From the IMG/VR virus record IMGVR_UViG_3300011116_000209, positions 1 to 37,139 of that record: 37,139 nucleotides of DNA. One strand, given 5' to 3'. The notes under the pieces are model-generated. The model had not been told where the DNA came from and made no database searches. It saw only the letters and a list, made by a program, of their open reading frames with translations. Made by a program: the position numbers and the translations under genes. The DNA comes from a virus. Below are positions 20,269 through 27,660 of this stretch, piece by piece; within the stretch, counting starts at the first letter, position 1; each line of letters opens with the position of its first letter.

Positions 20269-21048
20269 TTATCCAACCAAAATGTAAGCATAAGTCTTGT
20301 TTGCCGTACTGTTGGCATAGTGACTTATCGTTGCCTGACCCTGCTGTTGGGCAGAGACGTAAATGTTCGAGTACGCCGACGGTGCGACATACTGCATGGT
20401 CGCTATGACCGACGGGGTTGCCGGTGTGTCTGGGCTAGTTCTAGTCGGCAACTGCTGAATACTGACAGCTACATCGTCCGTTGCCCACACGATTTCCATG
20501 TAGTCATTGGCGTTCAGTTCTATAAAGTAATTCAACGCCGCAATAATGTGTCCGTCTACACCACCGTGGCTGTTTGGGACTGAGTACCGGCTGTTAGAAG
20601 CGGCGATATTCGTACCATTCTTACGAAACCATATATCAATGTCGTGAATCTGGCTGTCCGTATTAACGAACTGCGCGCTAAATTGCAGGTTATAAATCCC
20701 GTAGTTCCGCACGTTCATTCTGGAACTGTTCGACAAATACACCCCGTTTGAGTAGTCCGTGGTGTTAAGCGTCATTGGGTACGCCGTGGTCGTATTAGCC
20801 GCTACTTGGTCGGTAGAGTCCTGAAACGCACCGTAGGGCGCGGTGTCAGCTTCTGCAGCGTCCGAGAACGGAATCAGGACAATTTTTGTATCTACAGAAA
20901 TACGCTCGTCGTACAGGGTAGTGCTTGTGGCATTGCCCGTAGCAAGGGTAATAGTCCCCGTGTTATTGGACTTGCCGTTCATCAGGTTGTTGACCACCTC
21001 GGAAATCTGCCGAGGGTCGCCGCCTTGGTACGGTAGAACTCTAAACAT
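20269..21048 (-). CDS. Virion protein with C1q-like beta-sandwich
   Basis: The start is ATG 21046-21048 (MFRVLPYQGGDPRQISEVVN), overlapping the upstream TAA (TAATG); an upstream in-frame start would run 54 nt into the previous gene. The 259-aa protein has an N-terminal helix followed by strands: 'YGIYNLQFSAQFVNTDSQIH', 'DIDIWFRKNGTNIAASNSRY', 'YFIELNANDYMEIVWATDD'. This is the trimeric C1q/TNF-type jelly-roll pattern seen in phage decoration and tail appendage proteins. It may be a head decoration or tail-side adhesin. Confidence 0.6.
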   Translation of the reverse strand: MFRVLPYQGGDPRQISEVVNNLMNGKSNNTGTITLATGNATSTTLYDERISVDTKIVLIPFSDAAEADTAPYGAFQDSTDQVAANTTTAYPMTLNTTDYSNGVYLSNSSRMNVRNYGIYNLQFSAQFVNTDSQIHDIDIWFRKNGTNIAASNSRYSVPNSHGGVDGHIIAALNYFIELNANDYMEIVWATDDVAVSIQQLPTRTSPDTPATPSVIATMQYVAPSAYSNIYVSAQQQGQATISHYANSTANKTYAYILVG

Positions 21049-22475
21049 TAGCGAGTACCCGCTTGCTGAATCTCTACATCCACCCCAATTGCGGTTGTCC
21101 AATCACCAGAGGGTTGGAGTTTTACGCGGTGGTAACGCCCGTAAGACCTAGCGCCTATGCGGTTCTCGCTGTTGGCAGCCGTGACCGTCGGGAAGGATAC
21201 CGTCTGGTTTAACTGCAACCGCGAGGCGATAGCCGCACTACCCGTCCCGTTATCTACGATGGGTTTAATCATCGTAATCATGGACTGATTGGTGTCTGAC
21301 GCAATATCTGCCGTCTCAATCGTGGCGGTCTTAGGATTGCCGGTGAAGGTAATCAGCTTGTTGCCGTTAATTCCAAGGAGAAGCAGTTTCCCGCCTAGCC
21401 ATGTCCGACTGTCTAGCGGAATGGATAGCGCGTCTAGGCTTGCGCTAAACGCATCCAACCCATCTAGGGTTATGGAAGGTGTAGACACGGGAGCCACACG
21501 GGTAGCCGTGGAGTCCGAGTACGACCACTTGCCTGTCGGGACGTGGTAGACCAAGACCCTGTAATCCAAGTCAACTGTGGGGTAGCCCCAGACCACTAGG
21601 TTATTGATGGGGTCGATGGCGGCACTCATGTTGCCTAAGTCTGATTCTTTTAACGAATTAAAGAAGTATCGGTTGACCTTCTCCGCACCTATGTTTTTCA
21701 GGTTCTGCCCGTCACAGGCGTAGAACCCGTCGTCGCCTAAGAAGTAAGTAATACCCTGCCATTGGATGACCGAGTTAGGCTCAAAACACCCACGGTTCCT
21801 AGCAATGTTATCGAACTGGAATATCAGCGGGGTTCCAACGTAGGACATCCGAACGATACTGCGCTCTAGCAAGACTAATCCGAACTCGCCACCCGTCACC
21901 CCTTGCACGAACCCGCCGTCAGGCACATCTTGGAAGTCTGCCTGTGTTGTGGCAGAGGTAGTCCAAGTCTTCTCGTTGTTGATTCCTGACCATTGGATTC
22001 TGCTTTTGTAGGCGCTCTGGTAACCAGACACCACGAAGTCCCGCACCACGGTCACGAACTTGGCCTTGGGTGCGTCTGCGGCTAGGTCTGCAAAGGTAGT
22101 CCCAGACATAACGTCTATGTACTGCATGGTATTGGACTCGTTAGCCGCAATCAGGGAGTTCCCGAACTGCGTGAACTTCCAACCCGTGTCGCCGCTGTAA
22201 GTAATTGGGGAAATGTCGTCCCAAGTAAAGTCGTTGGTATCCAACTTGAATAACCGCGTGGTTCCGGCGGCGTAGATACTTGTAATACTGTTCGTGTCCT
22301 TGGCGGCAGCCGCAGCCGTTAGGTTTTGCGGTGCGGCATCAGAATAGTCCACCTCTTGCGGGAACGGGCCGTAGCCTACCGCCTTTGGAAAGCAGTTCTT
22401 AGCCGTGGTCAGCGCACCGATAACCCCTGGCTGGTCAGGTAGCCACTCTCCAAAGGTAACTCTTGTTATTGCCAT
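21048..22475 (-). CDS. P22 gp10-like tail hub / packaged-DNA stabilisation protein
   Basis: This 475-aa protein begins MAITRVTFGEWLPDQPGVIG and contains repeated beta-blade strands: 'SIYAAGTTRLFKLDTNDFTW', 'TQFGNSLIAANESNTMQYID', 'TYFLGDDGFYACDGQNLKNI', 'NLVVWGYPTVDLDYRVLVYH'. This beta-propeller-like layout with 'KNxxP' near the N-terminus is that of podophage tail hub proteins such as P22 gp10, which plug the portal channel. The length is as expected. It sits among the tail genes and overlaps both neighbours. Confidence 0.7.
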   Translation of the reverse strand: MAITRVTFGEWLPDQPGVIGALTTAKNCFPKAVGYGPFPQEVDYSDAAPQNLTAAAAAKDTNSITSIYAAGTTRLFKLDTNDFTWDDISPITYSGDTGWKFTQFGNSLIAANESNTMQYIDVMSGTTFADLAADAPKAKFVTVVRDFVVSGYQSAYKSRIQWSGINNEKTWTTSATTQADFQDVPDGGFVQGVTGGEFGLVLLERSIVRMSYVGTPLIFQFDNIARNRGCFEPNSVIQWQGITYFLGDDGFYACDGQNLKNIGAEKVNRYFFNSLKESDLGNMSAAIDPINNLVVWGYPTVDLDYRVLVYHVPTGKWSYSDSTATRVAPVSTPSITLDGLDAFSASLDALSIPLDSRTWLGGKLLLLGINGNKLITFTGNPKTATIETADIASDTNQSMITMIKPIVDNGTGSAAIASRLQLNQTVSFPTVTAANSENRIGARSYGRYHRVKLQPSGDWTTAIGVDVEIQQAGTR

Positions 22476-23437
22476 GTGTTACTTCCCGAAGATTGTTGTG
22501 TCCAAACGTCGCTTTGGTCAGGAATAGGTGTCCATGTGTCAGAACCCGTGGTTACTTGTGTCCATGTATCGCTCTGGATACTGATGGCAGACCATGTATT
22601 TGGTTGGTCAGGTACTAAAGCCCATTCCTCGCCGAACTTGTACATCGTGCAGGTAAGCTGTCCGTTGCTTGCCACCTGCCCTGAAACTGAGTAAATAATC
22701 CCCGCCAGAGCCGTCAGAGTTCCCGTCGCCACGACATCGCCGTGGACATCGAACGAGAACCCTGCGTTTGCGGTCAGGAACCCTTCTGCCGTTATAGAAC
22801 CGTCTACAAGGCGAAGTCTTACCGCGTCTGATACTAGGTTGCCAGAGGCATTTATAGCCCCTACAACGTCCCGTAAACGCGCCGCAAGCGCACTTACCGA
22901 GCCTACCGCAGAAATGCTACCCACCACGCTTGCAATTGTGTTGGCGGTTGTGTTTACCTGCCCGTTGGCAGAGACGCTACCATCCACAAACCTTGTGCGT
23001 TGCACAGAAGCAACAACCTCGCCAGCAGAGGTAATAATTGCCCCTACGAGTCTGGTTCTAGTACCGTCCGCAGAGACCGTCCCCGCACTATTAACCGCAC
23101 CCTGAATCGTACGCAATCTCGTACTACTTGCCGAGACCTGTCCGTTAGCCGTAATCAGGGCTTGGGCGGTCTCAAAGAACTGAGGTATAGCGTTTACAGT
23201 ACCCACGCCCGTGATGTTCTGGGGGGCGTAGATAAGGCAGATTTCCGTAGTATCTAGCGTCCAGATGGGGTCATCTAGGCTAAATGCCAAGTTGTCGATA
23301 CTGCTACTAAAGTAGTCTAACTGCTCTAGCGTGTACGGGCCTTGTATCCCGCAGTCCATCCAGTTCGCGTCTAGCGAGAACGGTAAATCGTCGAGACTCC
23401 CGAAGCGGTCTAATTCTTCAAGGGTCAGTAACGCCAT
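22466..23437 (-). CDS. Beta-repeat tail/structural protein with C-terminal Trp decapeptide repeats
   Basis: This 323-aa protein has three repeat regimes. The N-terminus has two related blocks, 'LDRFGSLDDLPFSLDANW' and 'LDYFSSSIDNLAFSLDDPIW'. Residues ~90-270 are about eight 20-25-residue beta repeats of the form 'VVGAINASGNLVSDAVRLRL'. The last 47 residues are exact 10-residue Trp repeats (DTWTQVTTGS and relatives). It is likely a fibrous or shaft-forming tail component. No known family is recognised. Confidence 0.6.
   Translation of the reverse strand: MALLTLEELDRFGSLDDLPFSLDANWMDCGIQGPYTLEQLDYFSSSIDNLAFSLDDPIWTLDTTEICLIYAPQNITGVGTVNAIPQFFETAQALITANGQVSASSTRLRTIQGAVNSAGTVSADGTRTRLVGAIITSAGEVVASVQRTRFVDGSVSANGQVNTTANTIASVVGSISAVGSVSALAARLRDVVGAINASGNLVSDAVRLRLVDGSITAEGFLTANAGFSFDVHGDVVATGTLTALAGIIYSVSGQVASNGQLTCTMYKFGEEWALVPDQPNTWSAISIQSDTWTQVTTGSDTWTPIPDQSDVWTQQSSGSNTWQ
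22469..22609 (-). repeat. 30-nt coding repeats encoding Trp decapeptides
   Basis: Four full 10-residue units (NTWSAISIQS, DTWTQVTTGS, DTWTPIPDQS, DVWTQQSSGS) and a final NTWQ give an exact 30-nt period at the C-terminus of the protein at 22466-23437. Confidence 0.88.
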
Positions 23438-23824
23438 TTAGTCCAACGTAACCGTCAAATTGCCAGAAGTAATCTTGAGAATGTCGCCTGTGTCGATGGT
23501 CTTGGCAGTCGTAAGCGCGGTGTGCATGAGTAGGTTGCCGCTAGTAACCGCGTCCAGAATCCCGATATAGCCCACGGAACCCCATGAGGCTGTGCATTGC
23601 GGGAAGGTAACATCCGCGCTAGAGGTAACGATTCCACCCGAAGCCGTGGTAACGGACAGGGCTTGGCGGGCATAGGAGCCACCAGAGACTTCCGTACCCG
23701 AACCAGCGTCCGTTGGGTCTGATGTGTAGAGTCCAACGTACACCGTCGTGGGGGAGGTGTAAGAAGTGTTGCGGAGAACGTGGTCTAGGACTTTGTTCTC
23801 TAAGTAGTTGCTAAATTCTGCCAT
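23438..23824 (-). CDS. Conserved phage structural protein (tail-fibre-like annotation family)
   Basis: This 128-aa protein begins MAEFSNYLENKVLDHVLRNT and continues 'YTSPTTVYVGLYTSDPTDAG', 'GGSYARQALSVTTASGG' and 'WGSVGYIGILDAVTSGNLLM'. The pattern 'LxNxxLDHVxxxxxYTxPxxxYVGL' is a widespread small virion protein in podo- and siphophages, often labelled tail fibre protein. It is wholly beta-rich after the first helix. The exact virion location is unknown, but it lies between the adaptor and tail genes. Confidence 0.7.
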   Translation of the reverse strand: MAEFSNYLENKVLDHVLRNTSYTSPTTVYVGLYTSDPTDAGSGTEVSGGSYARQALSVTTASGGIVTSSADVTFPQCTASWGSVGYIGILDAVTSGNLLMHTALTTAKTIDTGDILKITSGNLTVTLD

Positions 23825-23828
23825 TTGA

Positions 23829-24449
23829 TTACCTCGTTGTAACGGTCATAACTAAGGGAACACCAGAAAACTCACTCTCCTCGTCGGAGGTGTTGATTCT
23901 TGCAATTGCTTGGTTGTAGAGGCTCGACCACGTTTGTGTACGCGGGTCGTTCATCAGGTACGGCTCTGCCTCCAGGAGACTTGCGTACAGTAGCGCGTCT
24001 GGGTAGTTAGCCAAGAACTCGTTGCTAGTATTGCTTACAGACAGTACGGCGGGCTTGAAGTAGTAAAGCATCTGCAAGACGTAGGCACTATCAGGCTTGG
24101 GCGCGAACTCTAGCTCGTTGCCACGCATGGTGTAAAACACCGGCAGCCCAATCTGGTCTGCGCGGGCGTTGCTAGAGAAAATGCTTGGTGATGTGTAGGT
24201 GACTACCGTTCTCGGAAGCCCCTGAATAAACACATCGCGGATAGAGAGAAAGTCGCTTGGCAACCCTACCGTCGGGTCGTTTACGGTCATCGTTGCCGTG
24301 GCCGTTTTGAGCATCCTGCGGGTACGAATGTCGCGGGATAGGCGCAACTCCGCTAGGCTGATAAAGTCGGGAATCTGGCTGGTAAGGTCACTCCGTCCGA
24401 GGTAGTTCGCTACCGATGTCTGGAGGTCGCTGAAAGTCGCTAGGGCCAT
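23829..24449 (-). CDS. Head-tail adaptor protein
   Basis: The start at ATG 24447-24449 gives 206 aa beginning MALATFSDLQTSVANYLGRS, with 'IPDFISLAELRLSRDIRTRR', then 'LPSDFLSIRDVFIQGLP', 'FYTMRGNELEFAPKPDSAYV' and 'FLANYPDALLYASLLEAEPY'. This is the gp11/adaptor-like family (T7/P22 head-to-tail adaptor) that binds under the portal ring. The frame is open upstream to 24491, but the family N-terminus favours the ATG. It overlaps the glycosyltransferase gene by 62 nt. Confidence 0.75.
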   Translation of the reverse strand: MALATFSDLQTSVANYLGRSDLTSQIPDFISLAELRLSRDIRTRRMLKTATATMTVNDPTVGLPSDFLSIRDVFIQGLPRTVVTYTSPSIFSSNARADQIGLPVFYTMRGNELEFAPKPDSAYVLQMLYYFKPAVLSVSNTSNEFLANYPDALLYASLLEAEPYLMNDPRTQTWSSLYNQAIARINTSDEESEFSGVPLVMTVTTR

Positions 24450-25128
24450 TGTAGTCGTTCCATGAATAAGTGTAAGACCCAACGTGCCCAATTGCGTTGG
24501 ACAGGTTGTGGTCTAAATAAGTATCGAATCCTGCGTCTTTTGCCTTGATGCAGAAGTACACATCTTCCCCTAGCAACTTGTCGCCAGGTATCTTCTCGAA
24601 CCAGAACCACGGTCTCGGGGTATTCTCAAACACCTCCCGCTTGACCATCATCACCCCGCAACCAATCGCGGTCACGCACTCTAGGTGGGTCTTGTCTTTA
24701 GAGACGATTGGAATCCAATGATTCTCTTTCTTCTCAAAGTCTATCTCTAGGTTCTTTGCCGTAGGTCTGACCGGCGAGGTTCTCGTCGTGGCGTTCACCC
24801 CAACTATGGGCTTATCGTGCGCCAACAAGACTTCTATCGTGTTCTTCGGGAACCTCATGTCTGCGTCTATCCACAGAATGTAGTCCGCGCCTTCTTTTAT
24901 TGCCTCTGCCGCCAGCTTCTCGCGCTGGTCAAATATCAGGGTTCCGGCAACCGTGTAAACCGCTTGGTGTCCAGACCTGTTTCTTGCGTCGTAGGCACAT
25001 AGCACCGCCAAGTCAAACGCCGTTCCTATCTCCATCTCTCCACGAGAAGGGATACAAATGGCGACTTTCTTATCGTCCCACGGTGTCTTTTGTTGCTTTT
25101 GCTTAATCTTGTCGTGAATCTTGCCCAC
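24388..25128 (-). CDS. GT-A glycosyltransferase in the head module
   Basis: This 246-aa protein begins with basic residues, then 'KKVAICIPSRGEMEIGTAFD', 'REKLAAEAIKEGADYILWID' leading to 'WIDADMRFP' (DxD-like metal site, residues ~90-98), 'HDKPIVGVNATTRTSP', 'TAIGCGVMMVKREVFE' and 'LLGEDVYFCIKAKDAGF' (the ED acceptor-side motif). All core motifs of a GT2-like enzyme are present, with no membrane spans. It sits between the capsid-linked genes and the adaptor, which suggests a virion-related role such as glycosylating a capsid or tail protein. That link is only positional. Confidence 0.75.
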   Translation of the reverse strand: MGKIHDKIKQKQQKTPWDDKKVAICIPSRGEMEIGTAFDLAVLCAYDARNRSGHQAVYTVAGTLIFDQREKLAAEAIKEGADYILWIDADMRFPKNTIEVLLAHDKPIVGVNATTRTSPVRPTAKNLEIDFEKKENHWIPIVSKDKTHLECVTAIGCGVMMVKREVFENTPRPWFWFEKIPGDKLLGEDVYFCIKAKDAGFDTYLDHNLSNAIGHVGSYTYSWNDYNGPSDFQRPPDIGSELPRTE

Positions 25129-25445
25129 TAAACTCTCCCCGGCCTTGTCCGTAAAAAACGGTTTGCCGGGTCATTTAGAAAAGCCTTCATGCGTTTCTGG
25201 TCTACCACAGCGAACCCCCTCATAATTCCCTTCACATTCAGGTCTGCAATGACCGAATTGGGAATCTCCGCTACCCGCGCACCATCACCCCACCGGGCGC
25301 GTTCATCTATCTGGTTATAAGAAGCCTTGTTAGCCTCTAGGATTGGTGCGACGTTTTGTTCGTCCCTGATGACAAGCCCGCCATCTCCGTCCGCAAACCA
25401 AGTACGTTTACCCTCTATCGTTACTTCTTCGCCCAACTTTTGCAT
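25128..25445 (-). CDS. Conserved hypothetical head-module protein
   Basis: Starting at ATG 25443-25445 (GGGG upstream), the 105-aa product has 'MQKLGEEVTIEGKRTWFADG', 'VAPILEANKASYNQIDERAR', 'ARVAEIPNSVIADLNVKGIM' and 'AFLNDPANRFLRTRPGRV'. The 'ILExNKxxYN' and 'LNDPxNRFLRTxPGxV' elements recur in small proteins just downstream of podophage capsid genes. Function is unknown. A terminator lies between it and the capsid gene, so it is likely expressed at a lower level than the capsid protein. Confidence 0.7.
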   Translation of the reverse strand: MQKLGEEVTIEGKRTWFADGDGGLVIRDEQNVAPILEANKASYNQIDERARWGDGARVAEIPNSVIADLNVKGIMRGFAVVDQKRMKAFLNDPANRFLRTRPGRV

Positions 25446-25456
25446 ATTTACCCCAC

Positions 25457-25488
25457 AAAACCGACGGTGGGAATTACCCACCGCCGAT
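25457..25488 (-). terminator. Intrinsic terminator after the capsid gene
   Basis: On the minus strand, the arm complementary to 25477-25486 pairs with the arm complementary to 25461-25471 (10 bp, one G-U) around a TAATT loop, followed by TTTTG. It lies 12 nt beyond the capsid stop codon. Such partial terminators let the abundant capsid transcript end while allowing some read-through into downstream head genes. Confidence 0.75.
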
Positions 25489-25499
25489 TCTATCACAAG

Positions 25500-26453
25500 T
25501 TACGCTGCTTTGATGTCAAATACACCGCCGTGTGCTTTCTCGTTACGAACTTCGAGGGTCAGTTCGGCAAGAATCTGAGTCTTGTCAGAGTCGCCGGTCT
25601 TAGCCAGGTCATTCGTCTGGAAAGGACGGAGGTAAGCAAGGGCTGCGTACTCGGAGTCGAGCATCAGGGCATCCGTAGAACGCATGAAGCGGTCAGGAAC
25701 GATGCTGATGAGACCGAAGTCCGAGAGGTAAGCACCTGCGGCAGCCACGATAGTCGTGGGTTCTGCGCCGGTCACATAACGCTGCTGTGCAACACCAGCA
25801 AAACCAGACACAGTTGCCTTGAGTCCGGGAGGAACAACCAACATTTTCGGTGTGCCGCCGTCTTCAAAGATTTGCTGTGCTACGTCCTTGAGCATGGACT
25901 CAAGGAAGGTGCGGGTTGTGGTATCCGAACGAACGTCGGAACCGTCACCTGTCGGGTTTGTACCAGCCGAACCCTTAGATACGTTGCTGGTGATGTAGGA
26001 CAGGAGCGAACCCATCTTACGAGCGCCAGAAGTGGCCGTACCGTTGGTCTTGGCTTGGTTAGCCGTGATGATTGTCTCGATGTCGCGCTTGATTTCGGAA
26101 GCGGCTTTAGCCAACTGGTAAGCCTTCTCAGACTTACGGCCAGCCTTGTCTACTGCCTCAAGCGTGCCAGAAACCTGAACGGTCTTACCAACGATTTGCG
26201 TGAAGTTGCCAACACGGGTCGTGGGAGCCAACGAGGAAGCGGCTGCGTCATCACCTTCGATGAGGGCGTTAGCAGTCGTAGCGGCGGCCAATGCGTCGGT
26301 CTGCCACTCGTGGTTGGTCTGGGTTGCGCGAGCCTTGCCGATGGACGACATGATAGGCGTGTCGGTGGGGCTGATGTCATAAATGACGTTTGCTAAGTCT
26401 TCGCGGACACCGATGCTGGTGTACCGCAGGTAGGTATTTGAGGGTACTGACAT
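25500..26453 (-). CDS. Major capsid protein, SU10/DUF5309-type (HK97 fold)
   Basis: This 317-aa protein matches the DUF5309/SU10 capsid family: N-terminal 'VREDLANVIYDISPTDTPIM' and 'SSIGKARATQTNHEWQTDAL', 'RVGNFTQIVGKTVQVSGTLE', 'RDIETIITANQAKTNG', the axial-domain 'FEDGGTPKMLVVPPGLKATV', and C-terminal 'LAELTLEVRNEKAHGGVFDI'. The length fits. It follows the scaffold gene directly, and good codon use with an AGGAG site suggests strong expression. No protease domain is seen nearby, so scaffold-assisted assembly without a dedicated prohead protease is likely. Confidence 0.92.
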   Translation of the reverse strand: MSVPSNTYLRYTSIGVREDLANVIYDISPTDTPIMSSIGKARATQTNHEWQTDALAAATTANALIEGDDAAASSLAPTTRVGNFTQIVGKTVQVSGTLEAVDKAGRKSEKAYQLAKAASEIKRDIETIITANQAKTNGTATSGARKMGSLLSYITSNVSKGSAGTNPTGDGSDVRSDTTTRTFLESMLKDVAQQIFEDGGTPKMLVVPPGLKATVSGFAGVAQQRYVTGAEPTTIVAAAGAYLSDFGLISIVPDRFMRSTDALMLDSEYAALAYLRPFQTNDLAKTGDSDKTQILAELTLEVRNEKAHGGVFDIKAA

Positions 26454-26463
26454 TTAATTCTCC

Positions 26464-27408
26464 TTAGAGGAATCGTTCTAGTAAAGCCGCCGCGTCTCGC
26501 GGGCGACCAGTTTGTTTGAGTTGCTTGGTCAATTTCTTGACCGCCTCTCCGTCCTTATCAAGGCGAGGAGAGCCGACCCCAGGTGCTAATGACTTGGGAG
26601 CCTCTGCCACTCTTTTGGAGACGGCAGGTTTTGACTTCTGCAATTTTTCGTATTGCATAGCCCGATACAGAGTCAGGACGGCACGGTGGTCGTACACCTG
26701 CGACAACTCTTGGTCTGTCCACCCAACCGATTTGGCGTAATCTTTTATCTCCTTGCGGATAACCTCGCCCTTTACCTCATCTCCGAAGTCAGGGATGGCA
26801 GAACGTAGACGCTCGGCTTCCTGTTGGATGTGAGACTTAAGCCTCTCCTGATGTTCGGCGGCTTGCTTGGCTTGGAGTGATTCGCGTTCGGCGCGGACAG
26901 CTTGTAGCTGCTTTTCGCGTTCCATGTTCTCTGCCATCTTGACCGCGTACCCAATGGGGTCTTGGTCTTTTAAGGCAGTCAGGTCTTCCGCAGGTTGTGT
27001 CAACATTTGCTCGATGACTTGCAACCGTTGGGCATAGGTGTCCCGTAATTTGGCGGCTTCCTCTATCTTCGTGCGCTCGGATTCGACTGCCTTGCGCTGT
27101 TCGGCTAGAGATTGCGTCTTTTTGGTGTAGTCAGATGTGCGTGAGTAGCCCTTAATCAGTTCGTCTAAGTCCACTTCCAGTTCTTCGTTGTCAACCTTGA
27201 CCCGAAACCGTTGTGGTGCTTCGACTTCCTCTTGGACTTCTTCGCCTTCCGCTTCCTCAGATTCCTCGGCTTGCGCTTCGTACTCTTGGGTTTCTTCCTG
27301 TGCTAGTTCCTCGGCTTGGCCTTCCGGCTGCTCTGGCTCCAACATCCCGAAGATTTTGGCGGCTGCATTGTCTACTGTTGCACTCCCTTGCGGGTTGGTG
27401 TCTTCCAT
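26464..27408 (-). CDS. Scaffolding protein
   Basis: This 314-aa protein has an acidic N-terminus (Glu/Gln/Ala runs to residue ~65), a 'RFRVKVDNEELEVDLDELIK' motif followed by 'GYSRTSDYTKKTQSLAEQRK' as in many phage scaffolds, a long coiled coil, and a basic C-terminal end ('DAAALLERFL') that would bind the capsid shell. It lies between portal and capsid genes. Such proteins direct procapsid assembly and leave the head before or during packaging. Confidence 0.88.
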   Translation of the reverse strand: MEDTNPQGSATVDNAAAKIFGMLEPEQPEGQAEELAQEETQEYEAQAEESEEAEGEEVQEEVEAPQRFRVKVDNEELEVDLDELIKGYSRTSDYTKKTQSLAEQRKAVESERTKIEEAAKLRDTYAQRLQVIEQMLTQPAEDLTALKDQDPIGYAVKMAENMEREKQLQAVRAERESLQAKQAAEHQERLKSHIQQEAERLRSAIPDFGDEVKGEVIRKEIKDYAKSVGWTDQELSQVYDHRAVLTLYRAMQYEKLQKSKPAVSKRVAEAPKSLAPGVGSPRLDKDGEAVKKLTKQLKQTGRPRDAAALLERFL

Positions 27409-27426
27409 TTAGAACTCCTACTGTGG

Positions 27427-27660
27427 TTAAAAAACCATAAACTTGCGTTTCTTGTCCATCTCCTTCGTTGCGGCTATGGACTTGAGTGACGCAATAAATT
27501 CTTCTAGCCCCTTGAGTTTTAGACGCTCGCGTTCACGAACATCTACATCCTCGTCAGAACTGTCTAATATGTTGTTAATATACATCAGCCGTTGCTTTTC
27601 CACAACAGCCATAAAGAACTCGTCGTTTAGGTAGGCTATCGCCCGTTCTGTTTCGTTCAA
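27427..27660 (-). CDS. Small helical head-module protein
   Basis: This 77-aa protein begins MNETERAIAYLNDEFFMAVV and is almost entirely charged helix ('ERERLKLKGLEEFIASLKSI', 'KEMDKKRKF'). It lies between portal and scaffold, overlapping the portal stop (ATGA). Proteins of this size and place occur in many phages with P22-like portals. The role is unknown and may be assembly-related. Confidence 0.7.
   Translation of the reverse strand: MNETERAIAYLNDEFFMAVVEKQRLMYINNILDSSDEDVDVRERERLKLKGLEEFIASLKSIAATKEMDKKRKFMVF

Noticed and set aside
22469-22609. CRISPR-like array (30-nt period)
   Set aside because: The repeats are in frame, encode Trp decapeptides and have no unique spacers. The same applies to the 33-nt and 93-nt coding repeats in the portal and fibre.
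24450-24491. Upstream start for the adaptor gene
   Set aside because: The extra 14 residues lie wholly inside the glycosyltransferase frame and do not match the family's N-terminus; ATG 24449 fits better.
25356-26396. 346-aa plus-strand ORF opposite the capsid gene
   Set aside because: It is a shadow of the capsid coding frame; Cys/Arg/Gly-rich composition and no rightward operon in this region.
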